NCBI RefSeq assembly: GCF_003402975.1 | Contig: NZ_QURB01000006.1 | Span: 62,001 to 126,000 of the forward strand | DNA length: 64,000 bases | Reading direction: 5' to 3' | Source: Brumimicrobium aurantiacum | GTDB taxonomy: Bacteria; Bacteroidota; Bacteroidia; Flavobacteriales_D; Crocinitomicaceae | Shown: positions 1 through 8,190 of the stretch, piece after piece | Layout: each line of letters opens with the position of its first letter | Position numbering within the stretch: position 1 is the first letter of the stretch | Position numbers and translations under genes: made by a program | The notes under the pieces: model-generated | Told to the model about the DNA's origin: nothing | Databases searched by the model: none | Seen by the model: only the letters and a program-made list of their open reading frames with translations

Positions 1-3000
1 AATCTATATTGTAAGTGTTGCTTTGAACCGACTTTGCTTGGAGTTCTAAATTTCCTAATTCAGTTTGTAAAGCTGCTAAATCCTCAATTTTGAAATCTGT
101 ATTGAGTCCAAGTTGGTCAAATGGATCGATTACAACAATTTTTCCTTGTAGCTGACCTGTTGCGATTAACTCTTCTTCATTCAATAAAGCCATGATGTTT
201 TCTAATTTAAAGTTTTCAAATCCTAAACCGATATTGTTCTTTTCTGTTTGGATTAAATCATTGGCAATACGTACTTTTTGATTTCCTTGACTAAATACAA
301 AGTTTTGAGCAACTATTTCTTGGTCTAAAAATTTAAGTTGGTTGTCTTCAGGAATAGACCAGTTTTGACCTTGGAAAATGAGTTTTTCTGAATCGAAATG
401 TATTTTTAAATCTTGTCTCAAGTCCGATAATTCTGTTTTTACAACATAAACTTCTTCCTCGCCATCAAAGGATTTAAAGTTTAAGTTCAATAAGCTGTTT
501 TTTAAATCACCATCGAAATAGGAACGTTTCATTTGAATTGGACCAGCGCTCAATTCAATAAACCCAAATTTGAATTTGGCATCTTTTGCTCCTGAAACAA
601 GTGAGAAATCTAGACTGTCAATTGTGTTTTCAGAATAATTTATGAATGGTAAGTTTAAATTGGCTTTTAAATCTTTTTCTTCTTCATTGAATTTTAAATT
701 AAAATCTAAAGTGTCCATTGTTTTAATCTCAGGAATGAAAAGGCGAGAAATGAGCTTCGTATTGGCAAAATTCATATCCATCTTTAACTTTACAGGGTCT
801 TGAATAGAATCTTGTGCAATTATTGAATCTGTAAAGTAAGCCTGCAATTGATTTTGAATAGCTGTTGCAATTTGCTCTGGACCTGAGTTTGAACGTAAGT
901 TTCCATTTAAGAAATTACTATTGATATCAAATGAAGTACTGTCCTTTCTGATGTTTGCCGCAATGTCAACTTTACCTAAGTACAAATTCTCCTTCTCATA
1001 GACTGCGACTCCTTCGGTTAACTGAGTGTCAAACTTGAATCTTTCCGCATTTCCTTTAAAATTGGCCTGCATCATTAACTTTGCCTTTATATCTTTATTG
1101 GTCACACCTAATGCCATTAAATCGGCTCCATTAAGGTTTAAATCAAGTGCTACTTCAGGTGAAATAGAATCCAATTCTATTTTTGAGTCAATAGCTAAAT
1201 CTAAATTATCGTCTAAATAATTAATGTTAACTGTTCCTTTTCCACTGTTGAGATTACCATCCAATTCTAAAGCAGAAAAATCATATCCCGATAATTCTAA
1301 TTTTGAAAATGTTGAATTTAATTCCGCATTCATAGTATTGATGGTACTTCCTTTTCCTTTGACATCCATATTGAAAGCTATGTTTCCTATTTCAGGATTT
1401 TTGAGGATATTACCAACAGCCAAATCTATTACTTCAAGTGTGGCATCAAAAGATATTTCATTTTTGTTTTTAAATCCACCATTTAAGCTCACTTTTCCTT
1501 CAGGTAAAATAAGATCTGTTTGTGTGGTAATATCTTCTAGGCTACCTTTCAACTGACTACGTAAAACAATACTTTGAGGAAGCTGAATTCCTAATTCTTC
1601 TTCAGCAATGATTTGATTAATGTCTTTTTTGTTTGATTTGAATTCGAAATTTTGAACATCTGCATATAAAGCATCTGGATCCGTGAGGTTTAAAAATTGA
1701 CCTTTCGTTTCAATTGAAGTTTGATTTCCCCAATTGACGATAAAGTTGTTTAGGTCTAATTTTGATAATTTCCCTTCGGCATCAATCGCTCCATCAAATT
1801 TTTTAGCACTTAATTTCTTGATATATTCATCATCTTCTAATGCAGGAGAAAAGTAATAAGCGTCTTTTAAGTCGAGTGAAAAATCAGAAAGTTGTAATGT
1901 TAAGTATGCTTGTTCTGGAGCATCCATGAAATCTTGAAGTGAGGAAAATTGCGTTCCTAACTCAGCATTGATTTTACTATTGGGTGTTGCAACATTAAAA
2001 TTTTGTATTTCAATTTGCTGATCGGCTAAACTTACTTCAAATCCAAAGTTGTTCAAAGTAAATCCACTGACTTCCTTAAAGGATAATGTATTGAGATTTA
2101 GAGTAGCAGCATTTTCTTTCGAAAGTTGAATGTCACTTGATTTAAAATTAAAATCTTTGAGTTCTATGTCATCTGGATTGAATTGATTTGGTGTGGCAAC
2201 AGGATTTCCATTTTGATATTTAATGTGATTGTTTTCTAATGAAATTTCAGCAACTTGAACATTCCAATCTGGCCACACAAATGGTGCGTTTTCAAGATTT
2301 GTTGTATCACTTTGGCGCTCAGTTTTTGTTGTATCAACTGACTTTTTATTTACTGACGACATCATCAATGCTAAATCAGAATTGTTCAAAGTGAACTGTT
2401 CAACTTCAATCGCTTGATTTTCTAAATCGACCATGGGTACAGCAAGTTCAAGTTTTGATAAATCAATATTAGCCTCAATACCATCGGGGATAGAATTATA
2501 TTCTGCCTTAACATTTTCAAGACTTAGGTTCCCTAAACTCAAATAGGGGAGTTGTGACGAAGTGGTATCTTCTTCACTTGGCGGGAATGCTTTGTTTTGA
2601 ACATAACGAATTTCTGTGTTTGCAATTTGAATTTCTTCCACTTCAAATTTTATTTCAGCCAAATCAATATTGTCTCCTTCAAAATGAAGTTTTCCTAACT
2701 TTAATTCGGCATCCATTCCGGTAACTTCGTCTTTATATTTTACTTCAAAATTTGAAAAGTCAATATCACCTACTTGAATTTCCATAGATTCACTACTTGT
2801 GGTGTCTGTTGAAGCAGAAGTCGATGTTGTGTCTGAAGTAAAAGCGTCTATCAAGAATTGATAGTTGAATCCATTGATGGTGTCTTTTCTGTAAACATTT
2901 GCTGTTAGTCCATCCCATTCAACTCCGTCAATGGCAATTGGATTACCTGTAATAATAGGCCAAATAGGAATATCTGCTTGTAATGATTTTGAGTAAACAA

Positions 3001-3280
3001 GTGTATCTGACTTTTCATCTTCAACATAAAGTCCATCCAATAAAATATCTCCAGAAAATGTAATGTAAAGTTTATTGATGGAGAATTTGGTGTCTGTTTT
3101 TTTGGAAACAAATGAAGTAACTTCACCCACGATGAGGTTTTGTCCCCATTCACTCCGAACGATTAAAACAATAGCCATAAACAAAACAATAAGGATAGCG
3201 GCAAACCATGCCAAAATCCTTAAACTCTTTTTCCAAAATGGACGTTTTACTTTGTTTTCTTTCGTTTCTTTATTTCCCAA
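1..3280 (-). CDS. TamB-like translocation/assembly module (AsmA superfamily), 3' end beyond window
   Basis: A single minus-strand frame stays open from the left edge to about 3328, so only the N-terminal ~1090 residues are present. The N-terminus has a basic stretch (KRPFWKKSLR) and one membrane anchor (roughly residues 20-40). A region typical of Bacteroidota TamB proteins follows (SINKLYITFSGDILLDGLY), then long beta-rich sequence alternating short hydrophobic and polar stretches. TamB/AsmA-type proteins bridge inner and outer membranes and move lipid or help insert barrel proteins; that role here is inference from family. No ATG precedes the anchor. The best start is TTG at 3280 (TTG GGA AAT AAA); the upstream in-frame stop is near 3329-3331. 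The first in-frame ATG lies inside the membrane segment, so it is an unlikely start. Plus-strand frames inside this gene are shadows. Confidence 0.85.
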   Translation of the reverse strand, partial: MGNKETKENKVKRPFWKKSLRILAWFAAILIVLFMAIVLIVRSEWGQNLIVGEVTSFVSKKTDTKFSINKLYITFSGDILLDGLYVEDEKSDTLVYSKSLQADIPIWPIITGNPIAIDGVEWDGLTANVYRKDTINGFNYQFLIDAFTSDTTSTSASTDTTSSESMEIQVGDIDFSNFEVKYKDEVTGMDAELKLGKLHFEGDNIDLAEIKFEVEEIQIANTEIRYVQNKAFPPSEEDTTSSQLPYLSLGNLSLENVKAEYNSIPDGIEANIDLSKLELAVPMVDLENQAIEVEQFTLNNSDLALMMSSVNKKSVDTTKTERQSDTTNLENAPFVWPDWNVQVAEISLENNHIKYQNGNPVATPNQFNPDDIELKDFNFKSSDIQLSKENAATLNLNTLSFKEVSGFTLNNFGFEVSLADQQIEIQNFNVATPNSKINAELGTQFSSLQDFMDAPEQAYLTLQLSDFSLDLKDAYYFSPALEDDEYIKKLSAKKFDGAIDAEGKLSKLDLNNFIVNWGNQTSIETKGQFLNLTDPDALYADVQNFEFKSNKKDINQIIAEEELGIQLPQSIVLRSQLKGSLEDITTQTDLILPEGKVSLNGGFKNKNEISFDATLEVIDLAVGNILKNPEIGNIAFNMDVKGKGSTINTMNAELNSTFSKLELSGYDFSALELDGNLNSGKGTVNINYLDDNLDLAIDSKIELDSISPEVALDLNLNGADLMALGVTNKDIKAKLMMQANFKGNAERFKFDTQLTEGVAVYEKENLYLGKVDIAANIRKDSTSFDINSNFLNGNLRSNSGPEQIATAIQNQLQAYFTDSIIAQDSIQDPVKLKMDMNFANTKLISRLFIPEIKTMDTLDFNLKFNEEEKDLKANLNLPFINYSENTIDSLDFSLVSGAKDAKFKFGFIELSAGPIQMKRSYFDGDLKNSLLNLNFKSFDGEEEVYVVKTELSDLRQDLKIHFDSEKLIFQGQNWSIPEDNQLKFLDQEIVAQNFVFSQGNQKVRIANDLIQTEKNNIGLGFENFKLENIMALLNEEELIATGQLQGKIVVIDPFDQLGLNTDFKIEDLAALQTELGNLELQAKSVQSNTYNID

Positions 3281-3462
3281 ACAGGTAGTGTAAAAGTTAC
3301 CCTTTAAAAATACGGTTTCTAGCGCTATTCAAGGGTGTACAGTAAATATGATTTGTTAAAAAGCATTAAGTTGTGAAATGAGCTCTTTTATCTCCTCTAC
3401 AAATTCAAATATGTTATGTAAAGATAATATGTTTTGTGCTTCGTTTTTCCGTGAAGGTAAAT

Positions 3463-3927
3463 TTAATACGGTCCAATGATTATGGCAATGAAAAAAGGAT
3501 CAATTTCTCCATCTATTGTAATCAAACAATCAGTAAAACTCGTTGAATTACCGTAATAAACCTTGTCTTTTGAAACAGTGAAAAGTATATCTGTAAAACT
3601 TTGTGAGTCTCCTTTGAATATTTTTCCCTTATCAACAGTATATAACACATCAGTAAAGCTCGTTGAATTGCCTTTATAAATTTGATTTCCTTTAATTGTA
3701 TATAAGATATCAGTAAAACTTTGAGAATCTCCTCTGTAGATTTTGTCATTTGAAATAGTTAACTCAAGTTCTGTGAAACTAGTGTTACTTCCGCGATAGA
3801 CTTTATTGTCATCTACAGTATATAAAATGTCAAAATGATTATTTGAATTTCCTTTATGGAGTGTAGTTTGTGCTTTGACATTCCCAAAACAAAAAAGTAA
3901 AACCAAAGAAAAGAAGATTGTTTTCAT
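3463..3927 (-). CDS. Secreted protein of six 20-residue repeats
   Basis: This 154-residue protein has a signal peptide (cleavage likely after VKAQ, residue 20) followed almost entirely by repeats. Conserved glycines fall at residues 26, 46, 66, 86, 106 and 126, an exact 20-residue period. The core is [IV]-Y-x-G-[DN]-S-x-S-F-T-D-x-L-x-T-[IV]. Units 3 and 5 carry GDSQSFTDI while units 4 and 6 carry GNSTSFTD, so a two-unit block seems to have been duplicated. The DNA shows the matching 60-bp period. A hydrophobic tail (FFIAIIIGPY) closes the chain. The pattern suggests a small closed beta structure, such as the beta-flower-like folds built from short repeats; this is inference. Function unknown. 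The gene is probably monocistronic. Confidence 0.85.
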   Translation of the reverse strand: MKTIFFSLVLLFCFGNVKAQTTLHKGNSNNHFDILYTVDDNKVYRGSNTSFTELELTISNDKIYRGDSQSFTDILYTIKGNQIYKGNSTSFTDVLYTVDKGKIFKGDSQSFTDILFTVSKDKVYYGNSTSFTDCLITIDGEIDPFFIAIIIGPY

Positions 3928-4195
3928 GATACAAGTATTTTTATTTGCAAATTACTATTATTTAATTGTTTCTGTGATGACTTTTATAGATTATTCTAAT
4001 TTCTCCGAGAACCGACAATATGAGTTGTTATTCCTAGATATTTTAATTCTTACATAATTATTATCCCAACCTAGAAAGCTAAAAATATAGAAGTTTATTA
4101 AGGATGAAAGAAGAAGAACAAACCGAAAATAATACCAAACCCTCAGCTATTAAATAGCTATCTTACATTATTTACACGTCCTAAAAGGGCAATTT

Positions 4196-4228
4196 ATACT
4201 AGGCTGAGGACTATCCTCAGCCTAGTAT
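4196..4228. repeat. Perfect 15-bp inverted repeat with 3-base loop
   Basis: Left arm 4196-4210 (ATACTAGGCTGAGGA) is exactly complementary to right arm 4214-4228, with CTA between. Neither side carries a T-tract, so it is not a standard intrinsic terminator. Confidence 0.9.
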
Positions 4229-4248
4229 GCTAAGTGTGAAACCGCGCC

Positions 4249-4379
4249 CTGAAGGGGCAGCTCAAAATTCACGCACAACTCCCATCTTTACGCAACACCC
4301 AAATAATTCCTCGAATTATGAGTAAAATTAAAAAACAATAAAATATCATCACTTTAATTTCCTTTAGCGGCCCCTTCAG
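4249..4379. repeat. Long-range inverted pair CTGAAGGGGC / GCCCCTTCAG
   Basis: Ten bases at 4249-4258 are exactly complementary to 4370-4379, with 111 bases between that hold a further small hairpin (4303-4319). These could pair as the closing helix of a larger element. Confidence 0.65.
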
Positions 4380-4488
4380 CCCGCAACGGAATAATTAAAG
4401 AATACCCATAAGCTTCGGTTTTTAATCGTAAAATCTTAACCCGATTTGGAAATCTCAAAAAAGTCAATAAAATTTATATTTCTATAAT

Positions 4489-6432
4489 TTATTTAGGATA
4501 AAAATGAATTACATATCTGAAAGTAGGAGTAGGGAGTTCCATTTCAATTTTGTTTTTGAATCTCAACTGACCTAGTTTCATGGCTTCGTATTCTTCTTTT
4601 GAAGGTAGAATGAAGTTTGTCCACTCATCTTTTTCAGTGATATTCTGAATTTTATTCTTCCAACGGTAAAAAGCTATAGCTTGTTCGTAAGATAGGCTTG
4701 AAACATCAATTTCACCACCTTTTTTGTAGTTTTTAGGTAGGATATTCGTTTGCTGTTGAACAATAAATCGATTTAAGTTTTCGTGTCCTCTTAAGCCATC
4801 AGTTACTCCTAAAGGATTGGTATAACTCAATAATAAGTCTTTCCCCAACTTAAAAGTTTTCTCTTTTCCTTCAAATCGTGTTATTGTGGTGTCGCTATAA
4901 TTAAATGGCCATTTAGAAATAGAAGGTGTCCAATCATAGGCTTTTCCTGTAATAGCTTTTAAAGGGTGATCTATGTAATACCAGTCGTAAATCAATTGAT
5001 TGTTATTTAAAATACGTTTGTTAATGAGGTCCGACTTTGATTTGTAATCACAATTTTTACAATATTTTTTGATGTAACGATTAATGTTTTTGTTGTAGTT
5101 CAAATTGAAAAGTGAAATATTTGTTAATCGATCTGCTGGATCAAATTCTATCCATTCCAAAATTCCTTCTCCAAAATACTCTTGTTTATTTTGAATTAAC
5201 TTTGCTGCCGCTTCATCATTCTCCATTTCTTCATAAACAATTCGAATGGCGGTAGAGTCAATCACATAGTCGATAAACGACTGATATTCTTTAGGTGTTA
5301 TTCTCCATTGATCTCTAAAATTCACTTCAGTTTCAATTTTTGTATCAATTTGATCTACTGCAGAAAGGTCTTGATTGCTAGGTAGCGTTACTTTTGCAGT
5401 ATAGTTGACGTTAAACTTTGATAAGTAATTGTTGATTTGTTGTTCTTTCCAATGACAAAAAGCTTGGGCTTGAGTTCCTAATATCCCAACAATTGGCTGT
5501 TCTTTGAAATGTGTTGGATATACTTTTGATAGGATGCTTTTTTCATCAAAAGGATGGTTTGCATTGATTGCCCAATCAATATAATATGGAGCTACATTTT
5601 GTAAATCTCGAATGTAAAAAACCTTTTCTTTTCCCACTGCATTTGAATAGATAATAGCCGCTTTCTTTGATTCAAAAACTATTCTTCTCCTTTTTTCAGA
5701 AATATTAGATTTGTTGATCACTTTGTAATCTCCCGTTACTTTGAGTGCCTTGTATTGATCATTGTCCTTTAGAAAATAGGGAAATTCATAATAATGATGA
5801 TCAAATCTATAGTTGAGTTTTCTTTGGTCTAAGATACTTTTACGATAAAATCTTTCATTTCTACGTAGGTAGAAAGTGTTTAATAAAGGAACGAGCATAG
5901 GATCTTCCCAAGAAAAATTCTTATTCCAATTTAAATTGAAAAGGTCCTTGTTTTGAAGTCTATCGGCGCCATTGTATTTCACCATTTTCTCCTTTTCAGC
6001 ATGATAGAACTCTTTTTCATAATTAAGGTATTTATTACTTTCTGAGTCCTCTTCTAAATTGAAAAATATGCTGTGTCTTGCCATCGAATCACGCACCCAA
6101 GTCATGAATTCTTGATATTCATTTACCGATACAGGTGATTTCTTCACATATTTAAAAGCCTCCTTTTGCTTGAAATGTAAAAGTGGACTTCTATACATGA
6201 TGTATTCTCCATTTTTAACCAGACCGGTTGTGTCACCGAGAATTACCGCTGACAGATCGGGAGTTCCGGTTTTGTAATTCGCTTTATGATAATAATCTTC
6301 TGCAGATCTTTTGATGAAATCATCTTTGTAGAAAAATTCAATTTTCTTTAAGTCGCTAATGATTTGAGCATTAACTGTTGTAGAAATTAAAATAAATAGA
6401 GTGAGTTGTAAAAAGGCTTTTAGAAAATACAT
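4489..6432 (-). CDS. Secreted protein with two tandem SUMF1/GldK-like units
   Basis: This 647-residue protein starts with a signal peptide (to about residue 22, VNAQ). It consists of two related halves. EYQEFM at 105 matches EYQSFI at 382; ADRLQNKDLFNLN at 156 matches ADRLTNISLFNLN at 433, a constant offset of 277 residues. Each half ends with an A-x-AF-x-x-WK segment (about 322-329 and 585-592) followed by LPS-x-x-x (350, 610). That arrangement recalls the C-terminal part of formylglycine-generating-enzyme-like (SUMF1) proteins. The segment EYQEFMTWVRDS resembles the start of the gliding/T9SS lipoproteins GldK and GldJ. I see no conserved catalytic cysteine pair, so a structural role is more likely than enzymatic. 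It lacks a lipobox, unlike GldK. It stands alone, leftward, with a 166-base divergent space before the YkgJ-like gene. Family placement is moderately sure; function is unknown. Confidence 0.8.
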   Translation of the reverse strand: MYFLKAFLQLTLFILISTTVNAQIISDLKKIEFFYKDDFIKRSAEDYYHKANYKTGTPDLSAVILGDTTGLVKNGEYIMYRSPLLHFKQKEAFKYVKKSPVSVNEYQEFMTWVRDSMARHSIFFNLEEDSESNKYLNYEKEFYHAEKEKMVKYNGADRLQNKDLFNLNWNKNFSWEDPMLVPLLNTFYLRRNERFYRKSILDQRKLNYRFDHHYYEFPYFLKDNDQYKALKVTGDYKVINKSNISEKRRRIVFESKKAAIIYSNAVGKEKVFYIRDLQNVAPYYIDWAINANHPFDEKSILSKVYPTHFKEQPIVGILGTQAQAFCHWKEQQINNYLSKFNVNYTAKVTLPSNQDLSAVDQIDTKIETEVNFRDQWRITPKEYQSFIDYVIDSTAIRIVYEEMENDEAAAKLIQNKQEYFGEGILEWIEFDPADRLTNISLFNLNYNKNINRYIKKYCKNCDYKSKSDLINKRILNNNQLIYDWYYIDHPLKAITGKAYDWTPSISKWPFNYSDTTITRFEGKEKTFKLGKDLLLSYTNPLGVTDGLRGHENLNRFIVQQQTNILPKNYKKGGEIDVSSLSYEQAIAFYRWKNKIQNITEKDEWTNFILPSKEEYEAMKLGQLRFKNKIEMELPTPTFRYVIHFYPK

Positions 6433-6585
6433 CGACAGTAGAAATTAATTTTAAAAATTTATTTGCTCAAAATACATTCCGAAATTAGAAATAATTAAAA
6501 ATGTATGCTTACTCTTTTTGAAAAATCATAAATTTTATTCCCTTGTATTTTAATGCATGAAAAATCATGTGCCTAGAATTTAACG

Positions 6586-6593
6586 TATCTTTG
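6586..6593 (+). promoter_or_regulatory. Bacteroidota -7 element, probably giving a leaderless mRNA
   Basis: TATCTTTG matches TAnnTTTG exactly and is followed by CACCA and then the ATG of the YkgJ-like gene. Transcription should start at or next to the start codon. No -33 TTTG is obvious. Confidence 0.65.
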
Positions 6594-6598
6594 CACCA

Positions 6599-7087
6599 AT
6601 GAAGTATCAAGAAGATTTAGAAATAGCAAAAGCGAATAAGGCTGAGAATAAGCAATTGGTGAAAAAATTGAAACGTTTTCAAGAACGTAAGTTAGACGAG
6701 ATTTTCCATAATGAACACGATAAAGTTTTTGAAAATATCGATTGTTTAGAATGTGCTAATTGTTGTAGTACCACAAGTCCTATTTTTAGAGATATTGATA
6801 TTAAAAGACTTTCGAAGCGATTACGCGTAAAACCAGTTCAGTTTATTGATGAGTATTTGCGTGTGGATGAAGACGATGATTATGTCTTAAAAAGTTCTCC
6901 ATGTCCATTTTTAATGGATGACAATAAATGTTTTGTTTATGAGGATAGACCTCGAGCTTGCCGCGATTATCCACATACAGACCGCAAGAAAATGTATCAG
7001 ATTTTGCCTTTAACTCAGAAAAACACTTTGGTATGTCCGGCCGTGAGTAGAGTGATGGAGAATATTAGAGAGGGAATGAATAGTTAG
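6599..7087 (+). CDS. YkgJ-family cysteine-cluster protein
   Basis: The 162-residue protein carries the metal-binding cysteine cluster of the YkgJ (zinc/iron-chelating domain) family. C49, C52, C55 and C56 form CLECANCC. C102 lies in SPCPFL, C111 in KCFVY, C121 in RACRDYP and C146 in VCPAV. A charged helical N-terminus (residues 1-45) precedes the cluster. Family members are thought to bind iron-sulfur or zinc, but their biochemical role is not settled. No signal peptide, so cytoplasmic. The gene is single and ends 10 bases from the convergent AraC gene. Confidence 0.88.
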   Translation: MKYQEDLEIAKANKAENKQLVKKLKRFQERKLDEIFHNEHDKVFENIDCLECANCCSTTSPIFRDIDIKRLSKRLRVKPVQFIDEYLRVDEDDDYVLKSSPCPFLMDDNKCFVYEDRPRACRDYPHTDRKKMYQILPLTQKNTLVCPAVSRVMENIREGMNS

Positions 7088-7097
7088 GTTTATTGGA

Positions 7098-8021
7098 TTA
7101 AGTCATAATTGACTTCTTAAACTGCTGTGGTGTCATCATTTCCATTTTCTTAAACTGTCTATTGAAATAACTAGTGTTGTTAAACCCCGATTTAAAGGCT
7201 ATTTCAGAGATTCTTAAATTTTTATATTCTTTGATAAGTTTTTTTGCAAATTTAATTTTTTCAGCATTGATATAATCTATAGGTGAAATACCTAATGTGT
7301 TTTTAAATAACTTGTGGAAATGCGAAGTACTCATATAAGCTTGTTTGGCCAATAATTCAACACTAATATCCTTATTTGTAAGGTTCTTTTTAATGTATTG
7401 AATAACTGTTCCTATGCGTGTATCACTAAATAATTGGTGAGGATCATTTATTATTAAAGTTTTTGCCTTCGTTTGTAATAACCTAACGATTAATTCTTGT
7501 ATCATTAAGTCAAGTAAAACATCTTTAGATTTATTATTATTCGTGAAGGTGTAGGTGAGTCTCTGAATTAAATGATTGACATCTTTATTATTTAATAGGT
7601 GAGATGTAGTTTCATCTAAATTCCATTTGTTGTTTTCATTATCTATAGCCACATGCTGATTAAACTTCTCAACCACCTCATTGATTTTAAAAGCATCAAT
7701 TCCAAGTGCGAGACATTGTGTTGGACTATCTTTTGTAGCAATTGGAAAATCAATAACCATTTCCTTGTTTGAGGGCATTACAACAGATTCACCTGGTGTA
7801 AAATCAAATGGTTCAAATCCGTCTAGGTGCATAATCTTTTTGCCAGTAAGCATGCTGGCTATAATTGGAAAGTTAAAAGTTAAAGAGACTTTTTCGGCAA
7901 AAGCATGTGTTTCATAGATGTTTAACTCTGCATATTCTGCATTATAAGTTGTTCTGTTTTCTACTAAAGTTGTTAGTTTTCTGTGTTTTCTATGCTGTCT
8001 CAATAATGGTTTCATATTCAA
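7098..8021 (-). CDS. AraC-family transcriptional regulator
   Basis: A 307-residue regulator with an N-terminal ligand-type domain (about 20-190; AraC_N-like) and a C-terminal double helix-turn-helix (about 205-302). The latter includes VELLAKQAYMSTSHFHKLFK and the typical second-helix signature SEIAFKSGFNNTSYFNRQFK. It is divergent from the aldehyde dehydrogenase gene across a 169-base space, so it probably controls the dehydrogenase/DUF779 pair. Related AraC regulators adjoin aldehyde dehydrogenase and DUF779 genes in other bacteria. The inducer, perhaps an aldehyde or alcohol, is inference. Confidence 0.9.
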   Translation of the reverse strand: MNMKPLLRQHRKHRKLTTLVENRTTYNAEYAELNIYETHAFAEKVSLTFNFPIIASMLTGKKIMHLDGFEPFDFTPGESVVMPSNKEMVIDFPIATKDSPTQCLALGIDAFKINEVVEKFNQHVAIDNENNKWNLDETTSHLLNNKDVNHLIQRLTYTFTNNNKSKDVLLDLMIQELIVRLLQTKAKTLIINDPHQLFSDTRIGTVIQYIKKNLTNKDISVELLAKQAYMSTSHFHKLFKNTLGISPIDYINAEKIKFAKKLIKEYKNLRISEIAFKSGFNNTSYFNRQFKKMEMMTPQQFKKSIMT

Positions 8022-8190
8022 TAATACTGATAATAGTAATACATAAGTAGTTGAATAGTAGATTTGTTCAAGAAAATGATAAGTATGTTCAATTTAGTCT
8101 GAATCTTAAAAAATAACTTTATCACAACTAAAGATAGTCTATTTTTTGAAAAAGTAAATTATCAAGCTATTAATTTTAAAACCTTACAAA

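Larger units (their letters stand above)
3928..4488. other. Intergenic block with several palindromes, no gene
   Basis: No credible reading frame is seen in 561 bases. Between about 4141 and 4400 it is locally richer in G+C than its surroundings. It contains a 7-bp-arm palindrome at 4145-4159, a 15-bp-arm perfect inverted repeat at 4196-4228, a 7-bp-arm hairpin at 4303-4319 and a 10-bp inverted pair at 4249-4258/4370-4379. The layout resembles an extragenic interspersed repeat or a structured RNA rather than a plain promoter region. The region upstream of 4489 is not required as a promoter because both flanking genes run leftward. Confidence 0.6.

Noticed and set aside
1026-1556. Two plus-strand frames (110 and 64 residues)
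   Set aside because: They are antisense to the long tamB-like frame, whose translated product is coherent throughout; no promoter or family features.
3533-3780. 60-bp periodic repeats that could suggest a CRISPR or minisatellite
   Set aside because: The period is 20 codons in frame within a signal-peptide-bearing gene and the units vary at synonymous and conservative positions, so it is protein repetition.
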